Of a stretch of 64,000 bases of DNA, positions 49,370 through 57,160 are shown in pieces (positions within the stretch are counted from its first letter, which is position 1; each line of letters begins with the position of its first letter). Under the pieces are notes generated by a model, which was given only the letters and a program-made list of their open reading frames with translations, did not search any database and had not been told where the DNA came from. A program made the translations under genes and the position numbers. The DNA is from Cacconaster sp045599325. Its GTDB lineage: Bacteria > Bacteroidota > Bacteroidia > Bacteroidales > UBA932. The stretch spans positions 1-64,000 of the forward strand of contig JAZRVT010000035.1 in NCBI GenBank assembly GCA_045599325.1, read 5' to 3'.

Positions 49370-50608
49370 CTATTTGTAGATGAGGGTTGAGAGGCGGTCC
49401 TGTGCAAGCACTGTGCGGGCCGTTTCCTGAAGTTCTTCAGATGTGATGGCGTTGATTCTGCGGCGGACCTCGTCGTCATCCATAATCCTGCCGAAGACCA
49501 TAAGGCTCTTGCCCATTGAGAGGGCCTGCGACTCGCCGTTGTCGGAGGAGATTGCCAGCTGACCCAGCAGTTGCTTCTTGGCTGCGCGCAGCGCCTTGTC
49601 ACCAAGCGGCTTGTCGCGCATCAGCGATATCTCCCTGCCGACGAGTTCAATGCATTTTTCGAGGTTCGGCTTCTCGCACCCGAAATAGATGAGGAAGGAA
49701 CCGCTGTCGGCATACTGGGTGAAGGTGGAGTCGATGCCGTAGACAAGGGCGTTCTTTTCCCTCAGCACCTGATTGAGGCGGGAGTTGGAACTCGGCCCGC
49801 CGAGTATGTTGGCCAGCAGTATGAGGGACAGCCTCCTCTCTCCGTAGAAGGAGCAGGCGGTGGTCCCGATTATGCAGTTGGTCTGGTGATTCTTCTTGGA
49901 GACTTCCTTGAAGAAACGGGCTCCGTCGACAACTGAGGAGACCGGTTCCTCAAAGGCTCCTGAGGCTGGCTCGTACCCTGCCGGGACATATTTCTCAACT
50001 GCCTGTGCTGCAATCTTTTCAGCGCGCTGGGGAGACAGGCCGCCGACAATGGACAGACACATGTTCTCAGGCCTGAAGCCGGTCCTGACATATGCCTTCA
50101 GATCTTCGGATGAAATTTTCCTGAGGCTTCTGGCGGTGCCGAGGATCGACCTGCTCAGCGGATGCCCTTCGAAGAGCAGTGCCTCGAAGTCCTCAAAGAT
50201 GCACTCGGAAGGGGAGTCCTTGTACATATTGATCTCGTCTATCACTACGCAGCGCTCCTTCTCAAGCTCCTTCTGAGGGAAAGTCGAGGTGAATGCGAGC
50301 TCGAAGAGGAGGTCTGCGGCTTTCGCGGCATCCTCCTTCAGGACGGTGGCGTAAAGCACCGTCTCCTCTTTGGTTGTGTAGGCGTTGAGCTCGCCTCCGC
50401 ACTTCTCCAGCCTGTCGCTTATCTCTTTGGGGGTGCGTTTCTCAGTGCCTTTGAAGAGCATATGCTCTGTCATATGGGCGATGCCTTCCAGTTCTTCGGG
50501 CTCGTTCCTTGTGCCGGACTTGACGGTCAGTGCGATATGTATGACCTGGGACCTTGTGTTCCTTGAAGCGAACTTCAGCCCGCAGGGGAATGTTTTTGTG
50601 TGAATCAT
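49370..50608 (-). CDS. M16 family zinc peptidase
   Basis: A 412-aa processing peptidase-like protein. The inverted zinc motif HMTEH is at residues 45-49 and the downstream Glu ligand is in VVIDEINMYKDSPSE. Two M16 halves are present (about 1-200 and 210-412). No signal peptide from the chosen start MIHTKTFPCG. The start at 50608 follows the promoter -7 box by 4 bases, so the upstream in-frame extension cannot be translated from this promoter and the mRNA is probably leaderless. Confidence 0.93.
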   Translation of the reverse strand: MIHTKTFPCGLKFASRNTRSQVIHIALTVKSGTRNEPEELEGIAHMTEHMLFKGTEKRTPKEISDRLEKCGGELNAYTTKEETVLYATVLKEDAAKAADLLFELAFTSTFPQKELEKERCVVIDEINMYKDSPSECIFEDFEALLFEGHPLSRSILGTARSLRKISSEDLKAYVRTGFRPENMCLSIVGGLSPQRAEKIAAQAVEKYVPAGYEPASGAFEEPVSSVVDGARFFKEVSKKNHQTNCIIGTTACSFYGERRLSLILLANILGGPSSNSRLNQVLREKNALVYGIDSTFTQYADSGSFLIYFGCEKPNLEKCIELVGREISLMRDKPLGDKALRAAKKQLLGQLAISSDNGESQALSMGKSLMVFGRIMDDDEVRRRINAITSEELQETARTVLAQDRLSTLIYK

Positions 50609-50612
50609 GGGG

Positions 50613-50620
50613 CAAAAGTA
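50613..50620 (-). promoter_or_regulatory. -7 box for the M16 peptidase gene
   Basis: The minus strand reads TACTTTTGCC, matching TAnnTTTG, 4 bases before the ATG. It lies 12 bases from the divergent engB -7 box. Confidence 0.7.
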
Positions 50621-50632
50621 CATATATTTTCG

Positions 50633-50640
50633 TACCTTTG
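50633..50640 (+). promoter_or_regulatory. -7 box for engB
   Basis: TACCTTTG matches TAnnTTTG, 18 bases before the engB ATG. It overlaps the upstream region of the divergent M16 promoter. Confidence 0.68.
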
Positions 50641-50658
50641 TAAATCCTAATCCCGACA

Positions 50659-51258
50659 ATGATGACAATCAAGCAGGCGGTGTTTGCCGGAAGCAGTCAG
50701 AACGTTGCCCAGAAGCCTGCGGCACGGTATCCGGAATTCGCTTTCATAGGGCGGAGCAATGTCGGGAAGTCCTCCCTCATCAATATGCTCTGCAACAGGA
50801 AGGGGCTCGCGCACACATCCGCGACTCCCGGCAAGACGCAGCTTGTGAACCATTTCCTCATCAACGACAGCTGGTATCTGGTCGACCTTCCCGGCTACGG
50901 CTATGCCCGCCTCGGAAGAGAGGGCCGCGAGAAGCTGGAGAAGACCATCGACAACTACATCACCTCTTCCGAGGACCTAATACTGCTTTTCGTGCTGCTG
51001 GACTCGCGCCACGACCTCCAGAGGATTGACCGCGACTTCATCAACCGGCTCGGTGAGGAGGGTGTGCCCTTCGCTATCATCTACACCAAATGCGACAAGA
51101 GGGGGCCTGTGGCTCTCCAGGAACAGATCGACAGGAATTCCGCGGAGCTTCTCGAGAACTGGGAGGAACTTCCTCCAATATTCAAGAGTTCCGCCGAGAC
51201 TTCGGCCGGCCGTGAGGAGATTCTGGATTACATCGGACAAATACTCTCAACTTTATAA
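50659..51258 (+). CDS. engB: Ribosome-biogenesis GTPase EngB (YsxC/YihA)
   Basis: Essential GTPase in assembly of the large ribosomal subunit. 199 aa with G1 GRSNVGKSS (about residues 31-39), G3 DLPGYGYA (about 75-82), G4 TKCD and G5 SSAETSAG. Start MMTIKQAVFAGSSQ; the second Met (50662) is equally possible. First gene of an operon with prs and nadE. Confidence 0.96.
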   Translation: MMTIKQAVFAGSSQNVAQKPAARYPEFAFIGRSNVGKSSLINMLCNRKGLAHTSATPGKTQLVNHFLINDSWYLVDLPGYGYARLGREGREKLEKTIDNYITSSEDLILLFVLLDSRHDLQRIDRDFINRLGEEGVPFAIIYTKCDKRGPVALQEQIDRNSAELLENWEELPPIFKSSAETSAGREEILDYIGQILSTL

Positions 51259-51272
51259 ACTCTCTAACCCTT

Positions 51273-52220
51273 ATGGAACAATACGTACACAAAATCAAGG
51301 TTTTCGCCTGCAGGGGCTCGCGTTATTTCGCTGAGATGATAGCAAAGCATCTCGGCATCGAACTCGGTGAATCTGAAGTGACCGCTTTCAGCGACGGTGA
51401 ATTCCAGCCGATTTACAAGGAAAGCGTCCGCGGCGCTACAGTGTTCATCGTCCAGAGCACATTCGCTCCTGCCGACAATCTGATGGAACTCCTTCTTATG
51501 ATTGATGCGGCACGCCGTGCTTCCGCCTATAAGGTCAACGCCGTCATCCCTTATTTCGGGTGGGCGCGTCAGGACCGCAAGGACCGTCCGCGCGTCTCCA
51601 TCGGTGCGAAGCTCGTGGCAAATATGCTTCACGCAGCGGGCTGCGACCGCGTCATGACTGCAGACCTGCACGCAGACCAGATCCAGGGATTCTTCGATTT
51701 CCCTGTCGACCACATCTACGCAAGTTCCCTCTTCATACCTTATATCAGCAAGCTCAATCTCGAGAACCTCTCCATCGCTTCTCCTGATATGGGCGGCGCC
51801 AAGAAGGCCAACATCTACTCCCGCCATCTCGGCGTCCCTATGATCATCTGCCACAAGTCCCGTGAAAGGGCAAACGTAGTGGGCTCGATGACCGCCATAG
51901 GTGATGTCGAAGGCCGCAACGTGGTGATTGTGGATGATATGGTCGACACCGCCGGCACTATCACCAAGTGCGCCAACCTTCTTATGGAGAAGGGCGCCCT
52001 CAGCGTGCGCGCTGTCTGCACCCATCCGGTCCTCTCGGGAGCAGCATACGACAAGATCAACGAATCGGCCCTCCAGCAGTTCGTAGTAACCGACACAATC
52101 CCTCTGAGGACTGATGTCGACACAAGCAAGTTCACCGTCCTCTCAATGGCATCTCTCTTCGCCGACGTCATCGACAGAGTCTACCACAACGAGGCCGTGA
52201 GCGGAATGTTCATGTTCTAA
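51273..52220 (+). CDS. prs: Ribose-phosphate pyrophosphokinase
   Basis: Makes phosphoribosyl pyrophosphate from ribose 5-phosphate and ATP for nucleotide, His, Trp and NAD synthesis. 315 aa with FSDGEFQPIYKESVRG, the flexible-loop sequence YFGWARQDRKDRPR and the PRPP loop VVIVDDMVDTAGTI. It lies 14 bases after engB and 3 bases before nadE, which fits a supply line for NAD synthesis. Confidence 0.96.
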   Translation: MEQYVHKIKVFACRGSRYFAEMIAKHLGIELGESEVTAFSDGEFQPIYKESVRGATVFIVQSTFAPADNLMELLLMIDAARRASAYKVNAVIPYFGWARQDRKDRPRVSIGAKLVANMLHAAGCDRVMTADLHADQIQGFFDFPVDHIYASSLFIPYISKLNLENLSIASPDMGGAKKANIYSRHLGVPMIICHKSRERANVVGSMTAIGDVEGRNVVIVDDMVDTAGTITKCANLLMEKGALSVRAVCTHPVLSGAAYDKINESALQQFVVTDTIPLRTDVDTSKFTVLSMASLFADVIDRVYHNEAVSGMFMF

Positions 52221-52223
52221 CAT

Positions 52224-53069
52224 ATGATACTTGAAGAAAGTCTCGAAACAGGCAGGGTCCACGACATCATAACCGGCAAGATACGCGGTTATTTTGAATC
52301 GGCAGGCAAGAAGAAGGCCGTCCTCGGCCTCTCAGGCGGCATTGACTCTGCAATAGTGGCGGCGCTTGCCGTGGACGCTCTCGGAGCTGAGAACGTCCAC
52401 GGCATCCTTATGCCGTCGCAGTTCTCCTCCCTCCACTCCGTCTCCGACTCGGTGGACCTGGCAGACAACCTCGGCATCTCCTACGATGTGATTCCCATCG
52501 AGAAGATATACAAGCGGTTCATGCTGGAGATGCACGAGTACTTCGAGATAGGGAAGTGGTCCGTTGCCCAGGAGAACCTCCAGGCGCGTACACGCGGCAC
52601 GATACTGATGACCTATTCCAACCGCTTTGACGCCCTCCTGCTCAACACTTCCAACAAGAGCGAGCTCTTCACCGGCTACGGCACCCTCTACGGCGACCTC
52701 TGCGGCGCTATGATGGTCATCGCCGACCTCTACAAAGTCCAGGTCTACGAGCTCTCGAGATACGAGAACACACTGGGGGAGAAGCCTGTCATCCCTGAGT
52801 CGATTCTCACCAAGGCTCCGTCAGCCGAACTCCGTCCTGGCCAGAAGGACAGCGACTCCCTCCCTGCATATGAGGAGCTGGACCCGGTCCTCCACGCCTT
52901 GCACGAAGAGGGCCTTCCGGCAGACGAGGTGGTGGCCCGCGGCGCATCCCGCGAACTTGTTGACAGAGTCCTCCGTCTCAAGAGAGGCGCCGCTTTCAAG
53001 ACCCTCCAGATCCCTCCGGTGATTGCAGTCGGCCCGAAGCCGATTGTCCCTGAGTTCAAATGCATCTGA
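52224..53069 (+). CDS. nadE: NAD+ synthase, ammonia-type
   Basis: Amidates nicotinic acid adenine dinucleotide to NAD+. 281 aa, so only the synthetase domain; no glutaminase domain is fused, meaning ammonia is the likely nitrogen donor. The ATP-pyrophosphatase loop LSGGIDSA (about residues 37-44), NTSNKSELFTGYGTLYGD and TKAPSAELRPGQKDSDSLP are conserved. Four bases before the small cysteine-rich gene. Confidence 0.95.
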   Translation: MILEESLETGRVHDIITGKIRGYFESAGKKKAVLGLSGGIDSAIVAALAVDALGAENVHGILMPSQFSSLHSVSDSVDLADNLGISYDVIPIEKIYKRFMLEMHEYFEIGKWSVAQENLQARTRGTILMTYSNRFDALLLNTSNKSELFTGYGTLYGDLCGAMMVIADLYKVQVYELSRYENTLGEKPVIPESILTKAPSAELRPGQKDSDSLPAYEELDPVLHALHEEGLPADEVVARGASRELVDRVLRLKRGAAFKTLQIPPVIAVGPKPIVPEFKCI

Positions 53070-53073
53070 TTTA

Positions 53074-53349
53074 ATGAAGACATTCCTCCTTGCAGCTCTG
53101 ATACTCGCAGTCGGTGTCGCCGGAATGGCGGTCACAATCATTGTCAAGAAAGACGGCAAGTTCCCGGACGGCGAGATATCCCATAACAGGGAACTCCGCA
53201 AGCGGGGGATCATCTGCGCGAAGGAGGAGGAGCTCCGCCTTTGGGGCAGGAAGAAGAACCATAAGGGCGGAATCCCTCACGACTGCCCGGAAGGAGGCTG
53301 TGAGGGATGCGCTTTCAATCAGATCAGTCAGTCAGGACAGCCTTCCTGA
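53074..53349 (+). CDS. Small membrane-anchored cysteine-rich protein, unknown function
   Basis: A 91-aa protein with one N-terminal hydrophobic helix (FLLAALILAVGVAGMAVTII, about residues 4-23) and a basic, hydrophilic remainder. Four Cys occur: one at ICAKEEELRLWG and three in DCPEGGCEGCAF near the C-terminus, a spacing that could bind metal or an Fe-S centre. No family recognised with certainty. It is 4 bases after nadE, likely co-transcribed. Its 3' end overlaps the lptB 3' end on the other strand by 26 bases. Confidence 0.72.
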   Translation: MKTFLLAALILAVGVAGMAVTIIVKKDGKFPDGEISHNRELRKRGIICAKEEELRLWGRKKNHKGGIPHDCPEGGCEGCAFNQISQSGQPS

Positions 53350-54064
53350 GTTCGAAGTTCTGACCGAGATATTTCTTGCGCACTTCAGGATTGTTGGCAA
53401 GCTGTTCGGCAGTGCCGCTCTCAAGGATCGCGCCTTCGTACAGAAGGTAAGCGCGGTCGGTGATTGCCAGCGTCTCGTGGACGTTGTGGTCGGTGATGAT
53501 GATACCGATGTTCTTGGTCTTGAGCTTGGCGATGATGTGCTGGATGTCTCCCACGGCAATAGGGTCGACGCCTGCGAACGGCTCGTCGAGCATTATGAAC
53601 TTGGGGTCGATGGCGAGCGCGCGGGCTATCTCGCAGCGGCGCCTCTCACCGCCGGAAAGCTGGATGCCGAGACTCTTGCGCACCTTTCCGAGGCCGAACT
53701 CCTCAATCAGTGACTCCAGTTTCTCCTCGCGTTCTGCGCGGGTGTAGTCCTTCATCTCCATCACTGAGAGGATGTTGTTCTCGACGCTCATCTGACGGAA
53801 GACGGAAGCCTCCTGTGCAAGGTACCCCACGCCCATCTGAGCCCTCTTGTACATCGGGAAGTCCGTTATCTCGGTTTCATCAAGGAATATCCTTCCGGCA
53901 TTGGCCTTGATGAGTCCTGCTATCATATAGAAACTGGTGGTCTTGCCTGCTCCGTTAGGCCCGAGGAGACCTACGATCTCGCCCTGGTTGACCTCTATTG
54001 AAACGCCCTTCACGACAGTGCGTTTGCCGTATTTCTTGACAAGGTTTGTGCAGAAAAGTTTCAT
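53324..54064 (-). CDS. lptB: Lipopolysaccharide export ABC ATPase LptB
   Basis: Cytoplasmic ATPase that powers LPS transport to the outer membrane with LptF/LptG. 246 aa with Walker A GPNGAGKTT (about residues 34-42), signature LSGGERRR, Walker B FIMLDEPFAGVDP and H-loop region ITDHNVHET, all of the LptB type. Two bases after dnaX on the same strand, an unusual partner; the other lpt genes are not in the window. Confidence 0.95.
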   Translation of the reverse strand: MKLFCTNLVKKYGKRTVVKGVSIEVNQGEIVGLLGPNGAGKTTSFYMIAGLIKANAGRIFLDETEITDFPMYKRAQMGVGYLAQEASVFRQMSVENNILSVMEMKDYTRAEREEKLESLIEEFGLGKVRKSLGIQLSGGERRRCEIARALAIDPKFIMLDEPFAGVDPIAVGDIQHIIAKLKTKNIGIIITDHNVHETLAITDRAYLLYEGAILESGTAEQLANNPEVRKKYLGQNFELRKAVLTD

Positions 54065-54066
54065 CG

Positions 54067-55734
54067 TCAGTTTGTCTCTAATTCAAAATCGTTGCTGAGT
54101 GCTCTGAATTCGGGGGAGTTCTCCTGCAAATACTTCGCCTTTTCTGAAGGCATATAAGGTCCGCGCTCCACCTGCTCCGCCGCCTTGACGTCCACGGCGA
54201 GGATGACGGAATCTTCTCCGAGGCATTTGCGGAGGAAAGATTCAAGGCGAGTGCGGCAGTTGCGGTCAATCCATTCCTTCTGTGCGGCGTTGCCGACCTC
54301 GAACCGGATGTTGCCCTCTCCGTCGCGGGAAGGAGTAGCACCCGAGATGGCTGAGGAGAGACGCGGCATCTTGGACTCGCTCTCTGCCAGGGCCTTCCAG
54401 GCCTCTGCCAGGGTGAGGGCCGGTTTTGCCTCTGCGGCCGGGGCGGCTCCGGCGGGAGCTTCTGCCGCAGGCTTGGATGAGAGTTCCTGCATCATTGCCT
54501 TGATGGAAATGCCTCCGCTCTTGCGTACAGGCTGAGGGGCAGGCTGTGCAGCCGGCTGCTGAACCGTCTGCTGTGCAGGCTGTGCCTGCGGGGCTGTCGT
54601 CACCGGTGCCGGCTGAGGCTGTGCCGCAGGTGCGGCGAAGCGGGTGATGAGATTACATATCTTCATCATCGTGAACTCGATGGAGAGGCGGGGGTTGCCG
54701 CTCTGCTTGTAGCCGGCCTCGCACGCAGTGGTCAGGCCGAGTGCCTCGAAGATGAATCCGACAGGACACTTCTGCGCGTACTGCCTGTATTTGGCAGCGA
54801 CCGAAGGTGCGAGTTCCATCAGAGTCTGGGAAGCCTCGTTCTTGCAGACCATAAGGTCGCGGAAATGGGAGCTGAGACCGCCTATGAAGCCGAGGGCGTT
54901 GAACCCCTTGCTGAGAATTTCGTCGAAAGTGAGCAGCGCGTGGAAGCAGTTGCCCGACAGGAAGTCGTCAGTAAGGCTGAAATAGTATTCGTAGTCGAGG
55001 ACGTTCAGGTTGCGGATGACCTGCTCGTAGGTCACTTCGCGCCCGCAGAACGCCACTGTCTGGTCGAAGAGTGTGAGGGCGTCGCGCATCGCACCGTCAG
55101 CTTTCTGGGCTATGATGTGCATCGCATCCTCGTCCATCGTGATACCCTCCTGCGAGCATATGTGCTTCAGGTTGCGGACCATATCCTCGATGCGGATGCG
55201 GTTGAAGTCGAAGGTCTGGCAGCGTGAGAGCACGGTCGGGATGATTTTGTGCTTCTCTGTGGTGGCCAGGATGAAGAAGGCGTGTGCGGGCGGTTCCTCG
55301 AGGGTCTTGAGGAATGCATTGAAAGCGGCCTGTGAGAGCATATGGACCTCGTCGATGATATAGACGCTGTAACGTCCGATCTGCGGAGGTATCCTCACCT
55401 GGTCGGTCAGGGCGCGGATGTCATCCACCGAGTTGTTGGACGCGGCATCCATCTCGTGGATGCTGTAGGAACGTCCCTCGGCGAAGGAACGGCAGGATTC
55501 GCACTCGCCGCACGGCTCAAGTCCGGGCCCCGGGTTGGAACAGTTGATGATCTTGGCGAAGATGCGGGCGGCGCTGGTCTTGCCGACGCCTCTCGGCCCG
55601 CAGAAGAGGTATGCGTGAGCAAGTTGTCCGCGCTCGATGGAGTTCTTGAGAGTGCGGGCGATGTTCTCCTGCCCCAGGAGCGCCCCGAAACTGGAAGGGC
55701 GGTATTTTCTGGCAGATACGATGAATTGTTCCAT
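54067..55734 (-). CDS. dnaX: DNA polymerase III subunit gamma/tau
   Basis: Clamp-loader ATPase of the replisome. 555 aa: GPRGVGKTSAARIF (Walker A, about residues 47-60), the four-Cys zinc module around PCGECESC, IDEVHMLSQAAFNAFLK (Walker B), clamp-loader domain III to about 360, then an Ala/Gln/Pro-rich linker (about 368-400) and a ~150-aa C-terminal region resembling tau. I saw no obvious A-rich slippery site for making gamma. Its ATG is 6 bases from a -7 box. Confidence 0.95.
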   Translation of the reverse strand: MEQFIVSARKYRPSSFGALLGQENIARTLKNSIERGQLAHAYLFCGPRGVGKTSAARIFAKIINCSNPGPGLEPCGECESCRSFAEGRSYSIHEMDAASNNSVDDIRALTDQVRIPPQIGRYSVYIIDEVHMLSQAAFNAFLKTLEEPPAHAFFILATTEKHKIIPTVLSRCQTFDFNRIRIEDMVRNLKHICSQEGITMDEDAMHIIAQKADGAMRDALTLFDQTVAFCGREVTYEQVIRNLNVLDYEYYFSLTDDFLSGNCFHALLTFDEILSKGFNALGFIGGLSSHFRDLMVCKNEASQTLMELAPSVAAKYRQYAQKCPVGFIFEALGLTTACEAGYKQSGNPRLSIEFTMMKICNLITRFAAPAAQPQPAPVTTAPQAQPAQQTVQQPAAQPAPQPVRKSGGISIKAMMQELSSKPAAEAPAGAAPAAEAKPALTLAEAWKALAESESKMPRLSSAISGATPSRDGEGNIRFEVGNAAQKEWIDRNCRTRLESFLRKCLGEDSVILAVDVKAAEQVERGPYMPSEKAKYLQENSPEFRALSNDFELETN

Positions 55735-55740
55735 AGCTTA

Positions 55741-55748
55741 CAAAAGTA
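55741..55748 (-). promoter_or_regulatory. -7 box for dnaX-lptB
   Basis: The minus strand reads TACTTTTG, matching TAnnTTTG, and ends 6 bases before the dnaX ATG. The predicted leader is nil or a few nt. Confidence 0.68.
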
Positions 55749-55771
55749 CAAAAAAAGTTGAGATTAATTGC

Positions 55772-55779
55772 TATATTTG
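55772..55779 (+). promoter_or_regulatory. -7 box for xseA-xseB-glgB
   Basis: TATATTTG ends 5 bases before the ATG at 55785, so the xseA mRNA is probably leaderless. Divergent from the dnaX box 23 bases away. Confidence 0.68.
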
Positions 55780-55784
55780 TAGGA

Positions 55785-56957
55785 ATGGATGACAACAGCA
55801 ACATAGGCCTGCTCGAGCTGCAGGAAATGGTGGCCGCCGCTATCGACGGCTCATTCTCCGCCAGGCTGTGGCTGAGGGCTGAGGTCAGCGAGATGAAGGT
55901 CAATCCGAGCGGCCACTGCTATCTGACTCTGGTCGAGAAGGATCCTTCCGGCTACAGGCTGCTGGCCAGGGCATCCGCTGTCATATGGGCCTCCACCTGG
56001 CGTCTCGTCAGAGCCTGCTTCGAGTCGGAGACCGGACAGCCTCTCTCCGCAGGGATGAATATCCTGGCCCGCGTCCAGGTGCAGTACACCGCGCTCTACG
56101 GCCTTTCGCTCATCATCTGCGACATCGACCCTTCTTATTCCGTGGGAGCCCTGGAGGCCGCCCGCCAGAAGACCATCCGCCGCCTGGAGGAGGAGGGTAT
56201 GTTCGATATGAACCCGTCCCTGGAACTTCCGCGTCTGCCGCGCAGGTTTGCTGTCGTGACAAGTGCCACCGCGGCCGGGTACCGTGATTTCGAGCGGCAG
56301 CTGCACGGGAATGAATACGGCTTCCGCTTCCGGACGGAACTGTTCCAGGCTGTGATGCAGGGAGATGCCGCCCCCGCCAGCATAATTGCCGCCCTCGACA
56401 GAGTTGCGGCGGAGCAGGAACGCTTTGACGCTGTCCTCATCCTCCGCGGCGGAGGAGGGGCTGTGGATATGGTCTGCTTCGACGACTATGAGCTGGCCGT
56501 GAATGTGGCGCAGTTCCCGCTGCCTGTGCTGACGGGCATCGGTCACGACCATGACCTCCACATCATCGATATGGTGGCCCACACTTCCGTCAAGACACCT
56601 ACCGCACTGGCGGACCATATTGTCGGCATATTCTGTGACGAGGAGTATGCCGTCGATTCCCTTGCCGCAAGGGTCAGGGCCGCGCTTTCCGGCAAGAGCG
56701 GCCGGGAACACGCTGTCATAGACCGCCTGCTGGCGGCTGTCCGTACTGCAGCGGTCCTGCGTTATGCTTCAGAGACTCTGCGTATCGAGCGGCTCTGTCA
56801 CAGGATAGCTGCCGCAAGCCCCGCAGATGTGCTGGAGAAGGGCTTCGCGCTTGCTGTCAGGGACGGAAGGAGGATTTCGTCGGCATCTGAGGTGAAGTCC
56901 GGCGACAGGCTGACACTCGTTTTCAAGGACGGCAGAACAGAAGTTATTGTGATATGA
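55785..56957 (+). CDS. xseA: Exodeoxyribonuclease VII large subunit
   Basis: Large subunit of the single-strand-specific exonuclease VII. 390 aa from MDDNSNIGLLELQEMVAAAI, with the N-terminal OB domain (SARLWLRAEVSEMKVNPSGHCYLTLVEK, about 22-49) and the catalytic core (VVTSATAAGYRDFERQL, LILRGGGGAVDMVCFDD, GIGHDHDLHIIDMVAHTSVKTPTA). An in-frame codon at 55758 lies before the -7 box and is rejected. Overlaps xseB by 4 bases (ATGA). Confidence 0.95.
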   Translation: MDDNSNIGLLELQEMVAAAIDGSFSARLWLRAEVSEMKVNPSGHCYLTLVEKDPSGYRLLARASAVIWASTWRLVRACFESETGQPLSAGMNILARVQVQYTALYGLSLIICDIDPSYSVGALEAARQKTIRRLEEEGMFDMNPSLELPRLPRRFAVVTSATAAGYRDFERQLHGNEYGFRFRTELFQAVMQGDAAPASIIAALDRVAAEQERFDAVLILRGGGGAVDMVCFDDYELAVNVAQFPLPVLTGIGHDHDLHIIDMVAHTSVKTPTALADHIVGIFCDEEYAVDSLAARVRAALSGKSGREHAVIDRLLAAVRTAAVLRYASETLRIERLCHRIAAASPADVLEKGFALAVRDGRRISSASEVKSGDRLTLVFKDGRTEVIVI

Positions 56958-57160
56958 ACAAAGATATGAAATATGAGGATGCCGTGAAGGAGCTTGAGGC
57001 TCTTGTGGCAAAGATCGAGGACCCGGCAAATGACCTCTCCGCCGTCGGCGAAGAGGTGAAGAAGGCTGTGGAACTTGCAAAGTGGTGCAAGGCTTATATC
57101 AAGGAGGGGGAGGAGAATGCCGAACGGCTTCTGAACGGAGGTACAGATGAAGATATATAA
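56954..57160 (+). CDS. xseB: Exodeoxyribonuclease VII small subunit
   Basis: A 68-aa helical protein, partner of XseA. KYEDAVKELEALVAKIEDP (residues 6-24) matches the conserved XseB helix. Slightly shorter than the usual ~80 aa. Start overlaps xseA (ATGA); its 3' end overlaps the glgB start by 14 bases. Confidence 0.92.
   Translation: MNKDMKYEDAVKELEALVAKIEDPANDLSAVGEEVKKAVELAKWCKAYIKEGEENAERLLNGGTDEDI

Noticed and set aside
54541..54650. Possible programmed frameshift in dnaX linker
   Set aside because: No A-AAA-AAG type slippery heptamer in the linker; the region is GC-rich Ala/Gln/Pro coding.
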